A stretch of 64,000 nt of DNA from Anolis sagrei. Lineage: Eukaryota > Chordata > Lepidosauria > Squamata > Anolidae. The notes under the pieces are model-generated. The model saw nothing but the letters and a program-made list of their open reading frames with translations. It was not told the origin of the DNA and ran no database searches. This document shows positions 51,949 to 63,411 of this stretch, one piece after another (within the stretch, counting starts at the first letter, position 1; each line of letters starts with the position of its first letter). The DNA lies in contig NC_090022.1 of assembly GCF_037176765.1 (NCBI RefSeq), forward strand, positions 179,172,117 to 179,236,116. Direction: 5' to 3'. The translations under genes were made by a program, and so were the position numbers.

Positions 51949-52319
51949 GAAAAAGTGCACTTGCCAGTCTTTGACGCCCTCCTTGGATTTGTCTTTGGAC
52001 ACCATGGGACTGGAAACAAAGCCCCATGTGGTCGCCCACCCTTACTGGCCTCGAAATCTGAAGCTCCCGCATTACATCCCGAATGACCGTCCCATGTGGC
52101 AGATCTTGGCTTTCCTCTTCTCCATCTCAGGGCTTCTCCTGATAGTGACTTGGTCGGTGGCCGGCTGGCGCAGCCGGAAAGCCTCCCCTTTGGGAACTTG
52201 GCGCTCCTTGGCGGTCTGCTGGTTTGCCATCTGCGGCTTCATTCACGGTGTCATTGAGGGCTGGTTTAGCCTCTACCACATGGAAATCCCTGGAGACCAG
52301 TCCTTCCTCTCCCAGCTAT
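51949..52319 (+). CDS. EBP: EBP exon 2 (first coding exon)
   Basis: Acceptor TTTCTTTCTCCAG; 55 bases of 5' UTR; coding from 52004. It encodes through [35 protein letters not shown] and GDQSFLSQL. Donor CAGCTAT|GTAAGA. Confidence 0.96.
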
Positions 52320-55300
52320 GTAAGATGTGGTTGGATGTGTGCTTGCATGCTCTATCTGTGCTTTTATCCTCAGCTCTGGGATAGGGAGGTAGACAGTGCT
52401 GTGATTGGGGATAGCAGCTCCCTGGTTTTCTCTTAACTCTCAGGCTGGAACTACACTGCTATGTAATGCAGTTTGTAACTGTTTATATGGTCAGTGTAGA
52501 CTAGTGATTCCCAACTTGTGGTCCGTGGACCTCCAGTGGTCCCCAAGAACTAAAATATGGTCCACAGCCTCAGCGAAACCCTCTCATAGTGCCGAGGCAA
52601 CAGGGGTGTTGGGAGGGGAGAGGATTTCTATCCACGAAAGACACGACAACAAGCCGCTTGACTGCTGCTTCTCCTCCTCCTCCCTCCTCCTGAACGGAGC
52701 CGTTCCATGTGGTGTCTGGAAGCAGGGGTGCCTTGGTGCCTTTGTTTTTAAGTCTGTTTCTGAGATGGGGTATCAATTTGGGCTATTAATTCAGAAAATT
52801 GCATTGGATAAACCATATCAGCTCTAGATTATTAAATATGGTTTTCTGTTGGCAAGCATATGGTGACTACTGGATGGCATATGTTCTATATCAGAAACTA
52901 GAGCTGATGTGGTCTATCCAGTGCAATTTTCTGCATCAGGACCCCAAATAATCGGAATCTAAAGTTGACCAATTCATAACCCTTTTGGTACTAATGTTGG
53001 AGAGTAGTCCCTTGTCAAAAAAAGGTTGGGAACCACTGCTTTAGACCATACAAACTGCATTATAAGGGTCTATCTACACCAGTGGTTCCCAACCTTCAGT
53101 TCTCCAGGTGTTTTGGACTTCATTTCCCAAAAATCCTAGCCAGCTTGTGGGAGCTGAAGTTCAAAAACACATGGAGGACCAAAGATTGGGAACCACTAAT
53201 GCTTTTGAACTGTGGTGCTGGAGGAAAGTTCTGAGAGTGCCTTGGACTGCAAGAAGATTCAGCCAGTCCATACTTCAAGAAATAAAGCCCGACTGCTCAT
53301 TGGAGGGAAGGATAGTAGAGGCCAAGATGAAGTACTTTGGCCACATTATGAGAAGACAGGAAAGCTTAGAGAAGACAATGATGCTGGGGGAAATGGAAGG
53401 AAAAAGGAAGAGGGGCCAACCAAGGCCAAGATGGATGGATGGTATCCTTGAAATTACTGAATTGACCTTGAAGGAGCTGGGGGTGGTGACGACCGACAGG
53501 GAGCTCTGGCATGGACTGGTCCACGAAGTCACAAAGAGTCAGAAACGACTGAACGAATGAACAACAACAAATCTACACTGATCATATAATATACTTTTCA
53601 ACTATAAATGTCCATTTAAACCATGATTTGCCTGAAGTCAGGAAACTGATCCATCCTCTATTCAGTTACCACACAGTAAGGCACACTGAATTCAATAAGC
53701 CTTACTTCTGAGTAGTACTATATCAGATATTGCGTAGTAAGCCTTGTATTCTATAGTTGTTAGTGGAGAGAGAGGAGAGGTGATATGGGCTACACCTTCC
53801 ACTTAGCTGGGGCCAGTTTCTAGTTCCTCTGTCAGAACTGCTTCCCACAGCCTTCATTGCACCACCATGTTCAACATTTATGCAACTTGCATGTTTACAT
53901 TTCCTTTTCTCTAAGGTTGCCTTTGCCTAGTCCCTCAAATCTGTTGCCTCATTGTATATTAGCAAATTATTCTAATTACCTAATGTTGCAGATCAGGCAC
54001 ATTTTTTCCCTTTTGCTGTTTTTCAAATTGTATTCTTTTTTCAGTTAGAAGTTATCTGAGAGAGTAATGTATCTGATGTCAAGTAACATTTAATGTTATG
54101 GATTTGGAGCAGGGAGACCTAAGTTTAATTTTCCACTACACTGACTATTTAATAAAGTTTCCAACGGGTATTGAAGAAAGCTGTTTCTCAGATGATTACT
54201 TAGGAAATCCTGGAGGCCCAGGTGGAGATTACAGAAACCACAGAGTACTGTTGCACATTAAGGGATTTCTTTCACATGTTTTTGTAGATGTTTGTTGCCT
54301 CGCCATTGCATTACCTGGCCACTGTAGTTAAGGATTTAGTAATGGAATAACCATGGGAGTATGGATCAGGACTACTTTTCCACAAACCTATGAACCCAAT
54401 AGTGTGAGAGACCCTACATTGGGTCTTCTTAGGTCCACATCACAGGAACACGTAAGGAAGGAGACAGTCCCAAAAAAGATTAAAAAAACAAGGTTTATTT
54501 TAGTTTCTTCATGAAAAAGACGGACAGCCTGGCAGCATACGCAGATGCTACCCTTCAAGTGATTGCCGCGCCCCTCTTCTTTTTCTGCTGACTTTATACT
54601 CAAGTAATAGGTCATGGAAAGTACTCTCTTTCCAGCTCCTCTCCCTTGACCTTTTGATTGAAAGTACCTTCTTGTACCTGCAGACTCTGCACTTAACCAC
54701 AACCTTTGAACTTAACCACAACACAACTTCCGACCTCTACATGTCACATCTTGTTTCTTAAAAACATTTTCTTCCCTGTTGCTCCTTTTCTACAGAGAAA
54801 GGGTATGTTTCTCTTTTGCTGTTAATTTCATTCAAAGCCCCTTGCTTAGCATTTGCAAATTTCACTCAAAGACCCTTTAACTAGGACATTAAGATCGTCT
54901 GGGAAGGCCCTGCTCTCGGTCCCGCCTGCGTCACAAGTACGTCTGGTAGGGTCGAGAGACAGGGCCTTCTCAGCGGTGGCCCCTCAGCTGTGGAACGCCC
55001 TTCCTACTGATATTAGATCGGCCCCCTCCTTGTTATCATTCTAGAGGAAAGTGAAGACCTGCTTGTTCGAGCAGGCATTTGAATAGGCAGTGTAAAGAAT
55101 ATAGGAATATGGAACAATTGGGTGATGAAACTGGGTCCTGATTCTAATTATGAGACGCTAACGAGATGAGATGTTTATTGATGTATAATGGATTGTTTAA
55201 TATGCTACTGTTTTAATTGTTTTTAACTGTTTTATGTTGTTCTGAGCATTGAATTTTACTATTGTTAACCGCTTTGAGTCACCCGAGGGCTGAGAAAAGC

Positions 55301-58300
55301 GGTATACAAATATAGTAAATTAATAAATATATTAGGATTTTTATAGAGATTAAAAGGGATAGGGGGAACCATATAAAGTGGAAATGTAAATTTGTGTGCA
55401 TACGTACATTCATGTGTGTTCAAGTTGCTTGTTGACTCATTCCAACTCATGACTGTTATAAGGTAGTTAAGGAACACTCAGAACGGATATTTTTGTAAGG
55501 CAGTCCAAATGAATGAACAAAAATAATACTATCATTTTGCCATACACAGATACTTCCTCTGATATTCTATTTTTTACCATCAATTTTGGGCTGATATCTT
55601 CTCGTGATATAGCCCAAGTACAGCATAGATAATCCCCCGGTGGCGCAGTGGGTTAAACCCCTGTGCCGGCAGGACTGAAGAGCGACAGGTCGCAGGTTCG
55701 AATCCAGGGAGAGGCGGATGAGCTCCCTTTATCAGCTCCAGCTCCTCATGCGGGGACATGAGAGAAGCCTCCCACAAGGATGATAAAAACATCAATTCAT
55801 CCGGGCGTCCCCTGGGCAACGTCCTTGCAGACAGCCAATTCTCTCACACCAGAAGCGACTTGCAGTTTCTCAAGTTGCTCCTGACACGACAAAAAATACA
55901 TAAATCCTACCTTTAGCATCCAGTTATCTGTCTTTACACTTCTGGGTCTTTTCTTCACAGCTGCCCTTCCAAGCCCTGATTTATTGATTTCATTTAATTT
56001 AATTAATAAATGGCAGTCAAAGAATGGAAAACCTTGAAGTATTTCGGTATCTTCGTTGTCTGCTTTAAAGTTATTTAAATGTGATGCTTTTTGTTTTCTA
56101 ATATTCAACTGTAAACCTCCTCTTTGCACTTTCTTTCAGGACTCTTCAGTAATTGTTCCAAGCCTTTGCTATTGTCTGTTAGTAGTATGGTGTGTCATCT
56201 GCATATATTAAAGTGCCAATGTTCCTTCCTCTAATGTTTATGTCTTCTCTCTCCAAATTTCATCCTGTGTTTATTTGTGATACATCCACCATACAAGTTA
56301 AGCAGATTGTGGGATAAAATGCAGCCTTGCTTGGCCCCTCTTGCCAACTGGAAACATTCTGTTTCTCTGGGCCCATCCACACAGACCTATATCCCAGAAT
56401 ACCTGCTTTGAACTGGGTTATCTGAGTCCACACTCAGATAATGTGGGATTTTCTGCCTTGATATTCTGGGATATAGGGCTGTGTGGAAGGGCCCTGAAGG
56501 TAGTTTCTTGTTCTAAGTACAGGTTATGCATTAGAACATTAAATGTTAAGGGTCACACAATTCTTTAAGAGCTGTCCCACCTGCTCCCTAACTATTTATT
56601 TATCGTGTCAGGAGCAAACCAAACAGTTGTGTTGCAATTTTTAACAAACAAACAAACAAACAAAACACAAAGTTTGCAAGCTTGGTAGTTGATTAAATGT
56701 CCTTTGACCAGTATCTGGCCACTTGGAGTACCTCTGGTGTTACTATAAGAAGGTCCTCCATTGTGCATGTAGCAGGGCTCAGGTTGCATCGCAGCAGGTG
56801 GTCTGTGGTTTGCTCTTCTCCACACTCGCATGTCGTGGATTCCACTTTGTAGCCCTATTTCTTAAGGTTGGCTCTGAATCTTGTGGTGCCAGAAGCAGTC
56901 TGTTCAGCGCCTTCCAAGTCACCCAGTTTTCTGTGTGCCCACGGGGGAGTCTCTCATTTGGTATCAGCCATTGATTGAGGCTCTGGGTTTGAGCCTGCCA
57001 CTTTTGGACTCTTGCTTGCTGGGGTGTTCCAGCAAGTGTCTCTGTGGATCTTTCTTGATTTAAGTCATTGACGTGCTTGCTGATACCCAAACAAGGGATG
57101 AGCTGGAGATGTCACTGTCTTGATCCATTCACTATTGGCTGCTACTTCTCGGCAGATGTCAGGTGGTGCAATACCGGCTAAACAGTGTCATTTCTCCAGT
57201 GGTGTAGGGCGCAAACAACCCGTGATAATGCGGCATGTCTCATTAAGAGCCACATCTACCGCTTTGGTGTGGTGAGATGTGTTCCACACTGGGTATGCGT
57301 ACTCAGCAGCAGAGTAGCAGAGTGCAAGGGCAGATGTCTTCTCTGTGTCTGGTTGTGACCCCCAGGTTGTGCCAGTCAGCTTTTGTATGATATTGTTTCT
57401 AACGCCCACTTTTTGCTTGATATTCAGGCAGAGCTTCTTGTAGGTCAGAGCACGGTCCAGAGTAACTCCCAGGTATTTGGGTGCGCTGCAATGCTCCAGT
57501 GGGATTCCTTCCCAGGTCATCCTCAGAGCTCGGGATGCTTGTCTGTTCTTAAGATGAAAAGCACATGTCTGTGCTTTAGATGGATTAGGGATCAGCTAGT
57601 TTTCCCTGTAACAGGCAGTGAGAGCACCTAGAGCTTCAGAAAGTTTCTGTTCAACCATCTCAAAGCTCCCTGCTTGAGCAGTAATGGCATCAGCATCCCA
57701 AACTGACCCCATGTCTGCATAGTCTGTCCCTCAAATGCTCCTTGTACTGCGAATTCCTTCATCTCTCTGACCCATCTGCACTGCCATATGAAATCTGCTT
57801 TGAACTGGATTGTATGGCAGTGTAGACTCATATAATCCAGTTTGAAGGAGATAATGTGGATTCACAATCTACTGAGATTCTCAGTTCTTCAATTCCTGAA
57901 GACTTTTGTGTCACTGTTGATGGCAACTAACGTTTCACCTTATTTTCTTCTCTTATATTGCAGGGAAAGAGTATGCAAAAGGTGACAGCAGATACGTCAT
58001 GTAAGTGTTAGGTGGTGGGTGAGGGTTTTATCTTTGCCACACGATGGAAGAGATTTTACTTCTCAACAAGATAGATTTGAATATTCTTTCAGCAAAAGAT
58101 AGAGCAAGAAACATTAAAGGGAATGTTAAATGTGTTACTGAGACTTTAATAATATCTACAATTAATTTGCCTGTTGTTTTATGATTTTCCAAGATAACTG
58201 ATGATCCTAAGGGTTTGGATTATTATGATTCAAGATCTTGAGAGTCTGCATTAGTATCCTTGAAGACCAGAAACATGAAAAGAACAGCTCTTGATGTATT

Positions 58301-59373
58301 GTCGAAGGCTTTCATGGTTGCTGTGAGTTTTCTGGGCTGTATGACCATGTTCCAGAAGCATTCTCTCCTGACACATCACCCACATCTATGGTAGGCATCT
58401 TCAGAGGTTGAGGGGTCTGTTGGAATCTAGGCAAGTAGGGTTTATTTATATGTGGAATGTCCACGGCGGGAGAAAGAAATCTTGTCTGCTTGAGGCAAGT
58501 GTGATGTTGCCATAGGCCAGCTTGATTCAAGGCTATTTAATGCTAATCAAGGTGGCCAATTGCAACATTCACACTTGCCTCAAGCAGACAAGAGTTCTTT
58601 CTCCCACCCGGGACATTCCACAGACATATAAACCTCACTTGCCTAGTTTTTTACAGACCTCACAACCTCTGAGGATGCCTGCCATAGATGTGGGCAAAAC
58701 ATCAGGAGAGAATGCTTCCAGAACATGACCACACAGCCTAGAAAATTCACAGCAACCCAGCTCTTGATGTACTTTGCACTCTTAATGCTATTGCAGAAAG
58801 TGTGTGTTGCTTTGTGAGAGAGTCTGTGATGCTTCATTGCCAGAGAGAGAACTGAGTTCAGAGATTTTCCCATGATAGGGGTGATCAATCTCTGATGCCC
58901 TTATCCATAAGATAGGCTGTGATAGGCTGATTAATTCCCCAGTGTTTTTTTAAAATCAAATTTCTTAAAATATTTAACTCAGACATCCAAATTTTCTTAA
59001 CAACTAGTAAATCAATAACTAACCTAGCTCAAATATAACACCTAAAGTCAGATCTACACTGACAATTTAATACAGTTTAAAACGGGTATAAAAGTTGTTT
59101 TGCTGTGCAGGTGATTACATAGTTCTGCCCCTTTATCTCACCCTGAGTTTTTAAAATTATTTTATGTACATATGGCCTGCTCTCTGGCATTATGTTTTGG
59201 TTTCTATGTTTTGTGTATGTTGTTTATATGCTTTGATGTTTTATACTTTATTGTTATGTTGTTTATTTTACTGCAATTTGTATTTTTGTATTGTTATTTG
59301 TTGTTTGGGCTTGGCTCCATGTAAGCCGCTCCGAGTCCCCATTGGGGGAGATGGTGGCGGGGTATAAATAAAG

Positions 59374-59414
<41 letters not shown>

Positions 59415-62400
59415 ATAGTCAATCTTGGAACTAATTCGAGGCTTGAATGGTGATTATACAAACCACAGAGCATTAATTAACATCAAAGGCATTGTTTTGT
59501 GTGCTTTCGTGGAAGCTAGCTTCAAACTGCATTAAATTCTCAATGTAATGAATATATTATGTAAATTTGTCAACTGCTTTATGAATTTTGGAGATAACTT
59601 GGATCAATCCTATTCTGCAGATGGCGTACATGAAATGCACATCTCTTACTACCTTTCTCTCAGCCTAGCCTCTCTTTACGTGCAATGATAGAAGAAATGA
59701 ATTAATGGAGAATATGAGATGGAATATATTATTATTATTATTATTATTAACTTTATTTGTACCCCGCTAGCATCTCCCGAAGGACTCGATGCGGCTTACA
59801 CGGGCCGAAGCCTCAAATACAATACAATAGAAAACATAACACAACAATAAACAAAGCAAATCAAAACAATTAAGCAAAATAACCACAATGACAATACATC
59901 AAGACACTATTAAAACTGGTTTGGCCAGCGCAATGAGGTACAGGGTTAAAAGTGCTGAGATGGCAGGAGGAACGTAAGATTAAAAGTGCGGTGTGCAGCA
60001 ACAATAGTTGTGCTAAAGTGCATCTAGGACTTGGGATGGGGATTCCTAATCTGCGAAGGCACATCGGAACAGCCAAGTTTTTAGGTTCCTTCTGAAAACT
60101 GCTAGAGTAGGGGCCTGACAAAGCTCTTTTGGAAGGGCATTCCAAAGTCGGGGGGCCGCCACAGAGAAGGCCCTGTCCCGTGTCCCCACCAAGCGCGCTT
60201 GCGACGTAGGTGGGATCACGAGCAGGGCCTCCCCAGATGACCGGAGTGAGCGTGTGGGTTCGTAGATGGAGATGCGGTCACGCAGGTAGGGTGGTCCCAA
60301 ACCGTTCAGGGCTTTGTAGGTGACTACCTGCACCTTGAATTGGGCTCGGAAAATAAATGGCAGCCAGTGGAGCTCCTTGAACAGGAGGGTTGACCTCTCC
60401 TGATAATGAGCTCCAGTTAGCATCCTAGCTGCTGCCCGCTGGACCAATTGAAGTTTCCGAGCCGTCTTCAAGGGCAGCCCCACGTAGAGCGCATTGCAGT
60501 AATCCATTCTAGAGGTGACCAAGGCGTGGACCACCCCGGCCAGATCATATATCTGAACAAAGAAAGAGGGTTCTGGATAAAAATAATATGGACTAGCCTT
60601 TCAGAGAAGCAATTTAAATCTTGATTTACGTTGATCTGAAAAACATGCTTTGAAAGCTGCCTTGCGAATTGTATAAGGAAAAAAACGTGACATACATTAA
60701 ACAAAGAGTGGAATAATATATGGATTTATTTTCAATTGAATCAAATCTGCTGGTGGGTGAGGCCCTTAAAGAAACTTTGCTTGTGTTTCCTCCCAGCCCG
60801 TCATCTGAATAGGCACACTGTTGATTATTGTATAATTAGTATATATGCAATATGGATTGAAGAATATTTACTAGCCTGAGGCGAACTTAGGAATTCTTTA
60901 TTGCTACTTGATCATTCTGATTTTACTGATTGGATAGTGAAAGGATGAGAGGCAGCTGTTGCTTAGCAGTGATTGTGTTACCAGTTTCCAGAGGGATAAT
61001 TGTGTTACTCCGTTATGGCAAAAACAAGGGTGACTTTTGGCACTTTAAAGACTACATATTTGTTGTAGAATGAACTTTCATTAAAGGCACTGAAGTGTTA
61101 TCCTGAGTTGACAGGTATTATATGTACTAAGGAGAGATTCAAAAGAGTGAGATCAGATACAGTGCTCGAAAAAGTTATTTTTGGACAGTATCTCCGTAAA
61201 TCCAAGAGAATGAGAGTGGTCATGCTAGCTGGTGGATCTGAGGAGTTATAGTCCATAAATAACATTTCCACATCCTGGAAAGGAAATTCATTTGATTTAC
61301 TTCTGTATTCCTAAGTAATTTGAGGAACTAAAGTTGAGAAACAAGATTTGCACATCCTAGAAGCATTTGAAGTGTTTTGGAACTCCTAAGTGACGTCTGC
61401 CTCACATTTTTGTGTCTCCAGAGCCGACAACTTCACAGTTTGCATGGAGACCATCACAGCCTTTGCCTGGGGCCCTCTTAGTCTTTGGACAGTGCTGGCT
61501 TTTCTTTCACGCCAACCGTACCGATTTGTGCTGCAACTGGTGGTGTCTTTAGGTTAGTATATGGAGTAATACTTGCATCTTCCAACTCGCTAAACTCATC
61601 TGGAGACTGAAGTCCCTTCTACACTGCCATATAATTCAGATTGCCAAAGCAGCTAATCTACCTTATCTGCTTTGACCTGGATTATATGAGTCTACACTAC
61701 CATATAATCAAGGAAGCCCTCCAGCTTCAGCCTCAGCAGATCCTTCTGCCTCTTGAGCGATCCTGCTCTGAGCCACAGAGCCCTTGCTGGTGCAGTGGGT
61801 TAAACCCCTGTGCCGGCAGGACTGAAGACCGACAGGTCGCAGGTTCGAATCTGGGGAGAGCGTGGATGAGCTCCCTCTATCAGCTCCAGCTCCTCATGCG
61901 GGGACATGAGAGAAGCCTCCCACGAGGATGATAAAACATAATTTAAAAAATCATCTGGGCATCCCCTGGGCAACGTCCTTGCAGACAGCCAATTCTCTCA
62001 CACCAGAAGTGACTTGCAGTTTCTCAAGTCGCTCCTGACACGACAAAAACAACAACAAAAACAAACCATATAATCCAGTTCAAAGCAGATAATCTGGATT
62101 TTATATGGCAATGTAGATGGGGCCTGTGAGCCTATCAAAACATTGGATTTTTAAACTGTAGCCTGATTGAGTATAATATTTTAACATGTGATTATATGCC
62201 CCATGTATTTCCGGCAGCTCTTTGTTTTTACTCTTGTTTTTCCCATTTTGAATCTTTTTTTTCTTGCTCTTCTCTGAAATTTCTCCCATATTCATTTCTC
62301 TCTCAAGCAAACTGATTTTTTCACATCTTCCCATGCTTCTCTTCCACCCTGAATGCTTGCTTGCCTGCTGTTCTTTCAAAGCAACTTTGGGAATTGTGGT

Positions 62401-63411
62401 GTAAAACAAGAGGGATGGAAAGCAGGAATGGCTTGCGCTCCATATTTCACACTCGTTTTAAATGCTAAAACTCCTCATTGAGTCTTGCAAATTGTAAAAA
62501 ATCCAATCCATAATTTACTACATGTCTATATTTGATGTTTCAATGCATTGAGGATAGAGTGAGGTCCTCCCTATTAATTCTGTGCGGCATAAAAACTCAG
62601 TGGATGGAACTAGCCACACTTCCTGTGGGCTGTAATCCCCTAAATAACTTTTATTAACTTTGTGGGTTGTTTATATTAACATATTCTTGTACTTATATGA
62701 CAGCAATTAAAAGGTGTTTGTACTACACATTTTTTTAATAGGAAGAGAGCCTATGGTGTGCATGTTTTAGGCTTAACAGTAAGGATACCATCTCACATGT
62801 GCTCACAAAGTCTTTTGAAAACATTTTTATACTTGAGCTCCCGGTGGCGCACTGGGTTAAAGCCCTGTGCCGGCAGGACTGAAGACCTACAGGTCGCAGG
62901 TTCGAATCCGGGGAGAGGCGAATGAGCTCCCTCATGCGTGAACATGAGAGAAGCCTCCCACAAGGATGATAAAACATCAAAATCATCCGGGCGTCCCCTG
63001 GGCAACATCCTTGCAGACGGCCAATTCTCTCACAACAGGACACTCCTGACATGAAAAAAAATATATACTTACTGTCACTTCCTCCCCCTCACCAACGCAC
63101 ATCTCATCACTGTTCTTCCTTGCTGTAGACTAATTCTGAGCTGTTTTGATCTAACCTTTTTTATTCTACTTAAATGATTTTCTTGTCTTTGTCTCATAGG
63201 CCAGCTGTATGGAGACGTTCTCTATTTCTACACCGAGTACCGGGATGGTTTCCGACACAGCGAAATGTGGCACCCGATTTATTTCTGGTTTTATTTTGTC
63301 TTCATGAATGCACTCTGGATCATCATCCCCTCTGTTCTCATTTTGGATGCTTGGAAACACCTTAGCGCTTCCCAGAGGATAATGGATGCTGGAAAGTTCA
63401 AGAAACACTGA
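52004..63411 (+). CDS. EBP: 3-beta-hydroxysteroid delta8,delta7-isomerase (emopamil-binding protein)
   Basis: EBP moves the C8-C9 double bond to C7-C8 late in cholesterol synthesis, in the ER membrane. The coding exons are 52004-52319, 57964-58000, 61422-61552 and 63200-63411; they total 696 bases and give 231 residues (human, from memory, 230). All junctions are GT-AG and in phase. The start is ATG at 52004 in a good context (GACACCATGG), opening [20 protein letters not shown]. Residues matching the human active site are present: H81 and E85 in [13 protein letters not shown]127 in CMETITA, and the tryptophan of FMNALW (about 201). The hydrophobic profile fits the five helices of the family. 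The C-terminus (KFKKH) is basic, as an ER-retention-type tail. An AATAAA at 63979 lies near the window end, so the 3' UTR is about 0.6 kb or longer. Confidence 0.97.
52502..53038. mobile_element. hAT-type non-autonomous element
   Basis: TAGTGATTCCCAACTTGTGG at the left and AGGTTGGGAACCACTG at the right. Flanks GTGTAGAC and CTTTAGAC agree at 6 of 8. Related by its ends to 19697-19902. Confidence 0.78.
53080..53197. mobile_element. hAT-type MITE, right flank displaced by BovB
   Basis: CAGTGGTTCCCAACCTTCAG at the left and AGATTGGGAACCACT at the right. Left flank ATCTACAC at 53072-53079; the matching right flank is at 53571-53578, beyond a BovB insert. Confidence 0.85.
53198..53570 (+). mobile_element. 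BovB LINE, 3' end
   Basis: [20 protein letters not shown], then [20 protein letters not shown] and KSQKRLNE are in one open frame, with an ACAACAACAA tail. 5'-truncated. Confidence 0.93.
54880..55335 (+). mobile_element. L2 LINE, 3' end
   Basis: It encodes [20 protein letters not shown], then [20 protein letters not shown]. It ends TTAACCGCTTTGAGTCACCC with GCGGTATACAAATA. Confidence 0.9.
55629..55898 (+). mobile_element. Sauria-type SINE
   Basis: CCCCCGGTGGCGCAGTGGGT head, GGTCGCAGGTTCGAATCC B box, end TTGCTCCTGACACGACAAAA. EBP intron 2. Confidence 0.94.
56371..56495. mobile_element. Palindromic MITE (CCCTTCCACACA family)
   Basis: GGGCCCATCCACACAGACCT faces GGCTGTGTGGAAGGGCCC. Confidence 0.8.
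56593..57640 (-). mobile_element. Decayed non-LTR retrotransposon, C-terminal part
   Basis: The minus strand encodes [54 protein letters not shown] and [15 protein letters not shown], then in another frame [19 protein letters not shown]. The 3' end is TTTGGTTTGCTCCTGACACG with TAAATA units. This is a palm/thumb region unlike L1, L2, CR1 or BovB; the clade is unresolved (Vingi-like is one option). Confidence 0.75.
57765..57865. mobile_element. Palindromic MITE fragment
   Basis: CTGCACTGCCATATGAAATC to ATATAATCCAGTTTGAAGGA. It lies about 100 bases upstream of EBP exon 3. Confidence 0.65.
57964..58000 (+). CDS. EBP: EBP exon 3
   Basis: A 37-base exon between CTTATATTGCAG and GTCAT|GTAAGTG. It encodes [12 protein letters not shown], matching human [12 protein letters not shown]. 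Confidence 0.96.
58299..58757. mobile_element. Fold-back element with 14-bp target duplication
   Basis: Two arms of about 200 bp in inverted orientation (left 58299-58515, right 58555-58757) share words such as AAGCATTCTCTCCTGA / TCAGGAGAGAATGCTT and CTTGTCTGCTTGAGGCAAGT / ACTTGCCTCAAGCAGACAAG. The flanks are the perfect 14-mer CAGCTCTTGATGTA at 58285-58298 and 58758-58771. No ORF of note. Confidence 0.9.
59120..59415 (+). mobile_element. L2-like LINE 3' tail with (ATT)n
   Basis: GTAAGCCGCTCCGAGTCCCC, GGCGGGGTATAAATAAAG, (TTA)n at 59377-59413. Same subfamily as 31590-32070. Confidence 0.85.
59727..60545 (-). mobile_element. L2 LINE, 3' part
   Basis: The minus strand encodes [20 protein letters not shown], then [20 protein letters not shown] and [11 protein letters not shown] in one open frame; (ATT)n tail at 59727-59749. 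EBP intron 3. Confidence 0.93.
61422..61552 (+). CDS. EBP: EBP exon 4
   Basis: Acceptor TTGTGTCTCCAG; donor TCTTTAG|GTTAGT. It encodes [20 protein letters not shown], then [20 protein letters not shown] and VSL. It contains the catalytic glutamate. Confidence 0.96.
61612..62125. mobile_element. Palindromic MITE split by a SINE
   Basis: The left half is 61612-61710 (CCTTCTACACTGCCATATAA) and the right half about 62065-62125 (TATAATCCAGTTCAAAGCAG to GCAATGTAGATGGGGCC). The Sauria-type SINE at 61775-62050 sits between them. Confidence 0.8.
61775..62050 (+). mobile_element. Sauria-type SINE
   Basis: AGCCCTTGCTGGTGCAGTGG head, GGTCGCAGGTTCGAATCT, end CGCTCCTGACACGACAAAAA. Confidence 0.93.
62835..63060 (+). 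mobile_element. Sauria-type SINE, internally deleted
   Basis: GAGCTCCCGGTGGCGCACTG head and B box GGTCGCAGGTTCGAATCC. A deletion after GATGAGCTCCCTC-like text (AATGAGCTCCCTCATGCGTG) shortens it, and it ends CACTCCTGACATGAAAAAAA. EBP intron 4. Confidence 0.9.
63200..63411 (+). CDS. EBP: EBP exon 5 (last)
   Basis: Acceptor TTTGTCTCATAG. It encodes [20 protein letters not shown], then [20 protein letters not shown] and [10 protein letters not shown], ending FKKH and TGA at 63409-63411. Confidence 0.97.

Noticed and set aside
51971-52003. An upstream extension of the EBP frame ([10 protein letters not shown])
   Set aside because: There is no ATG upstream in frame within the exon; the ATG at 52004 has a good context and aligns with the human start region.
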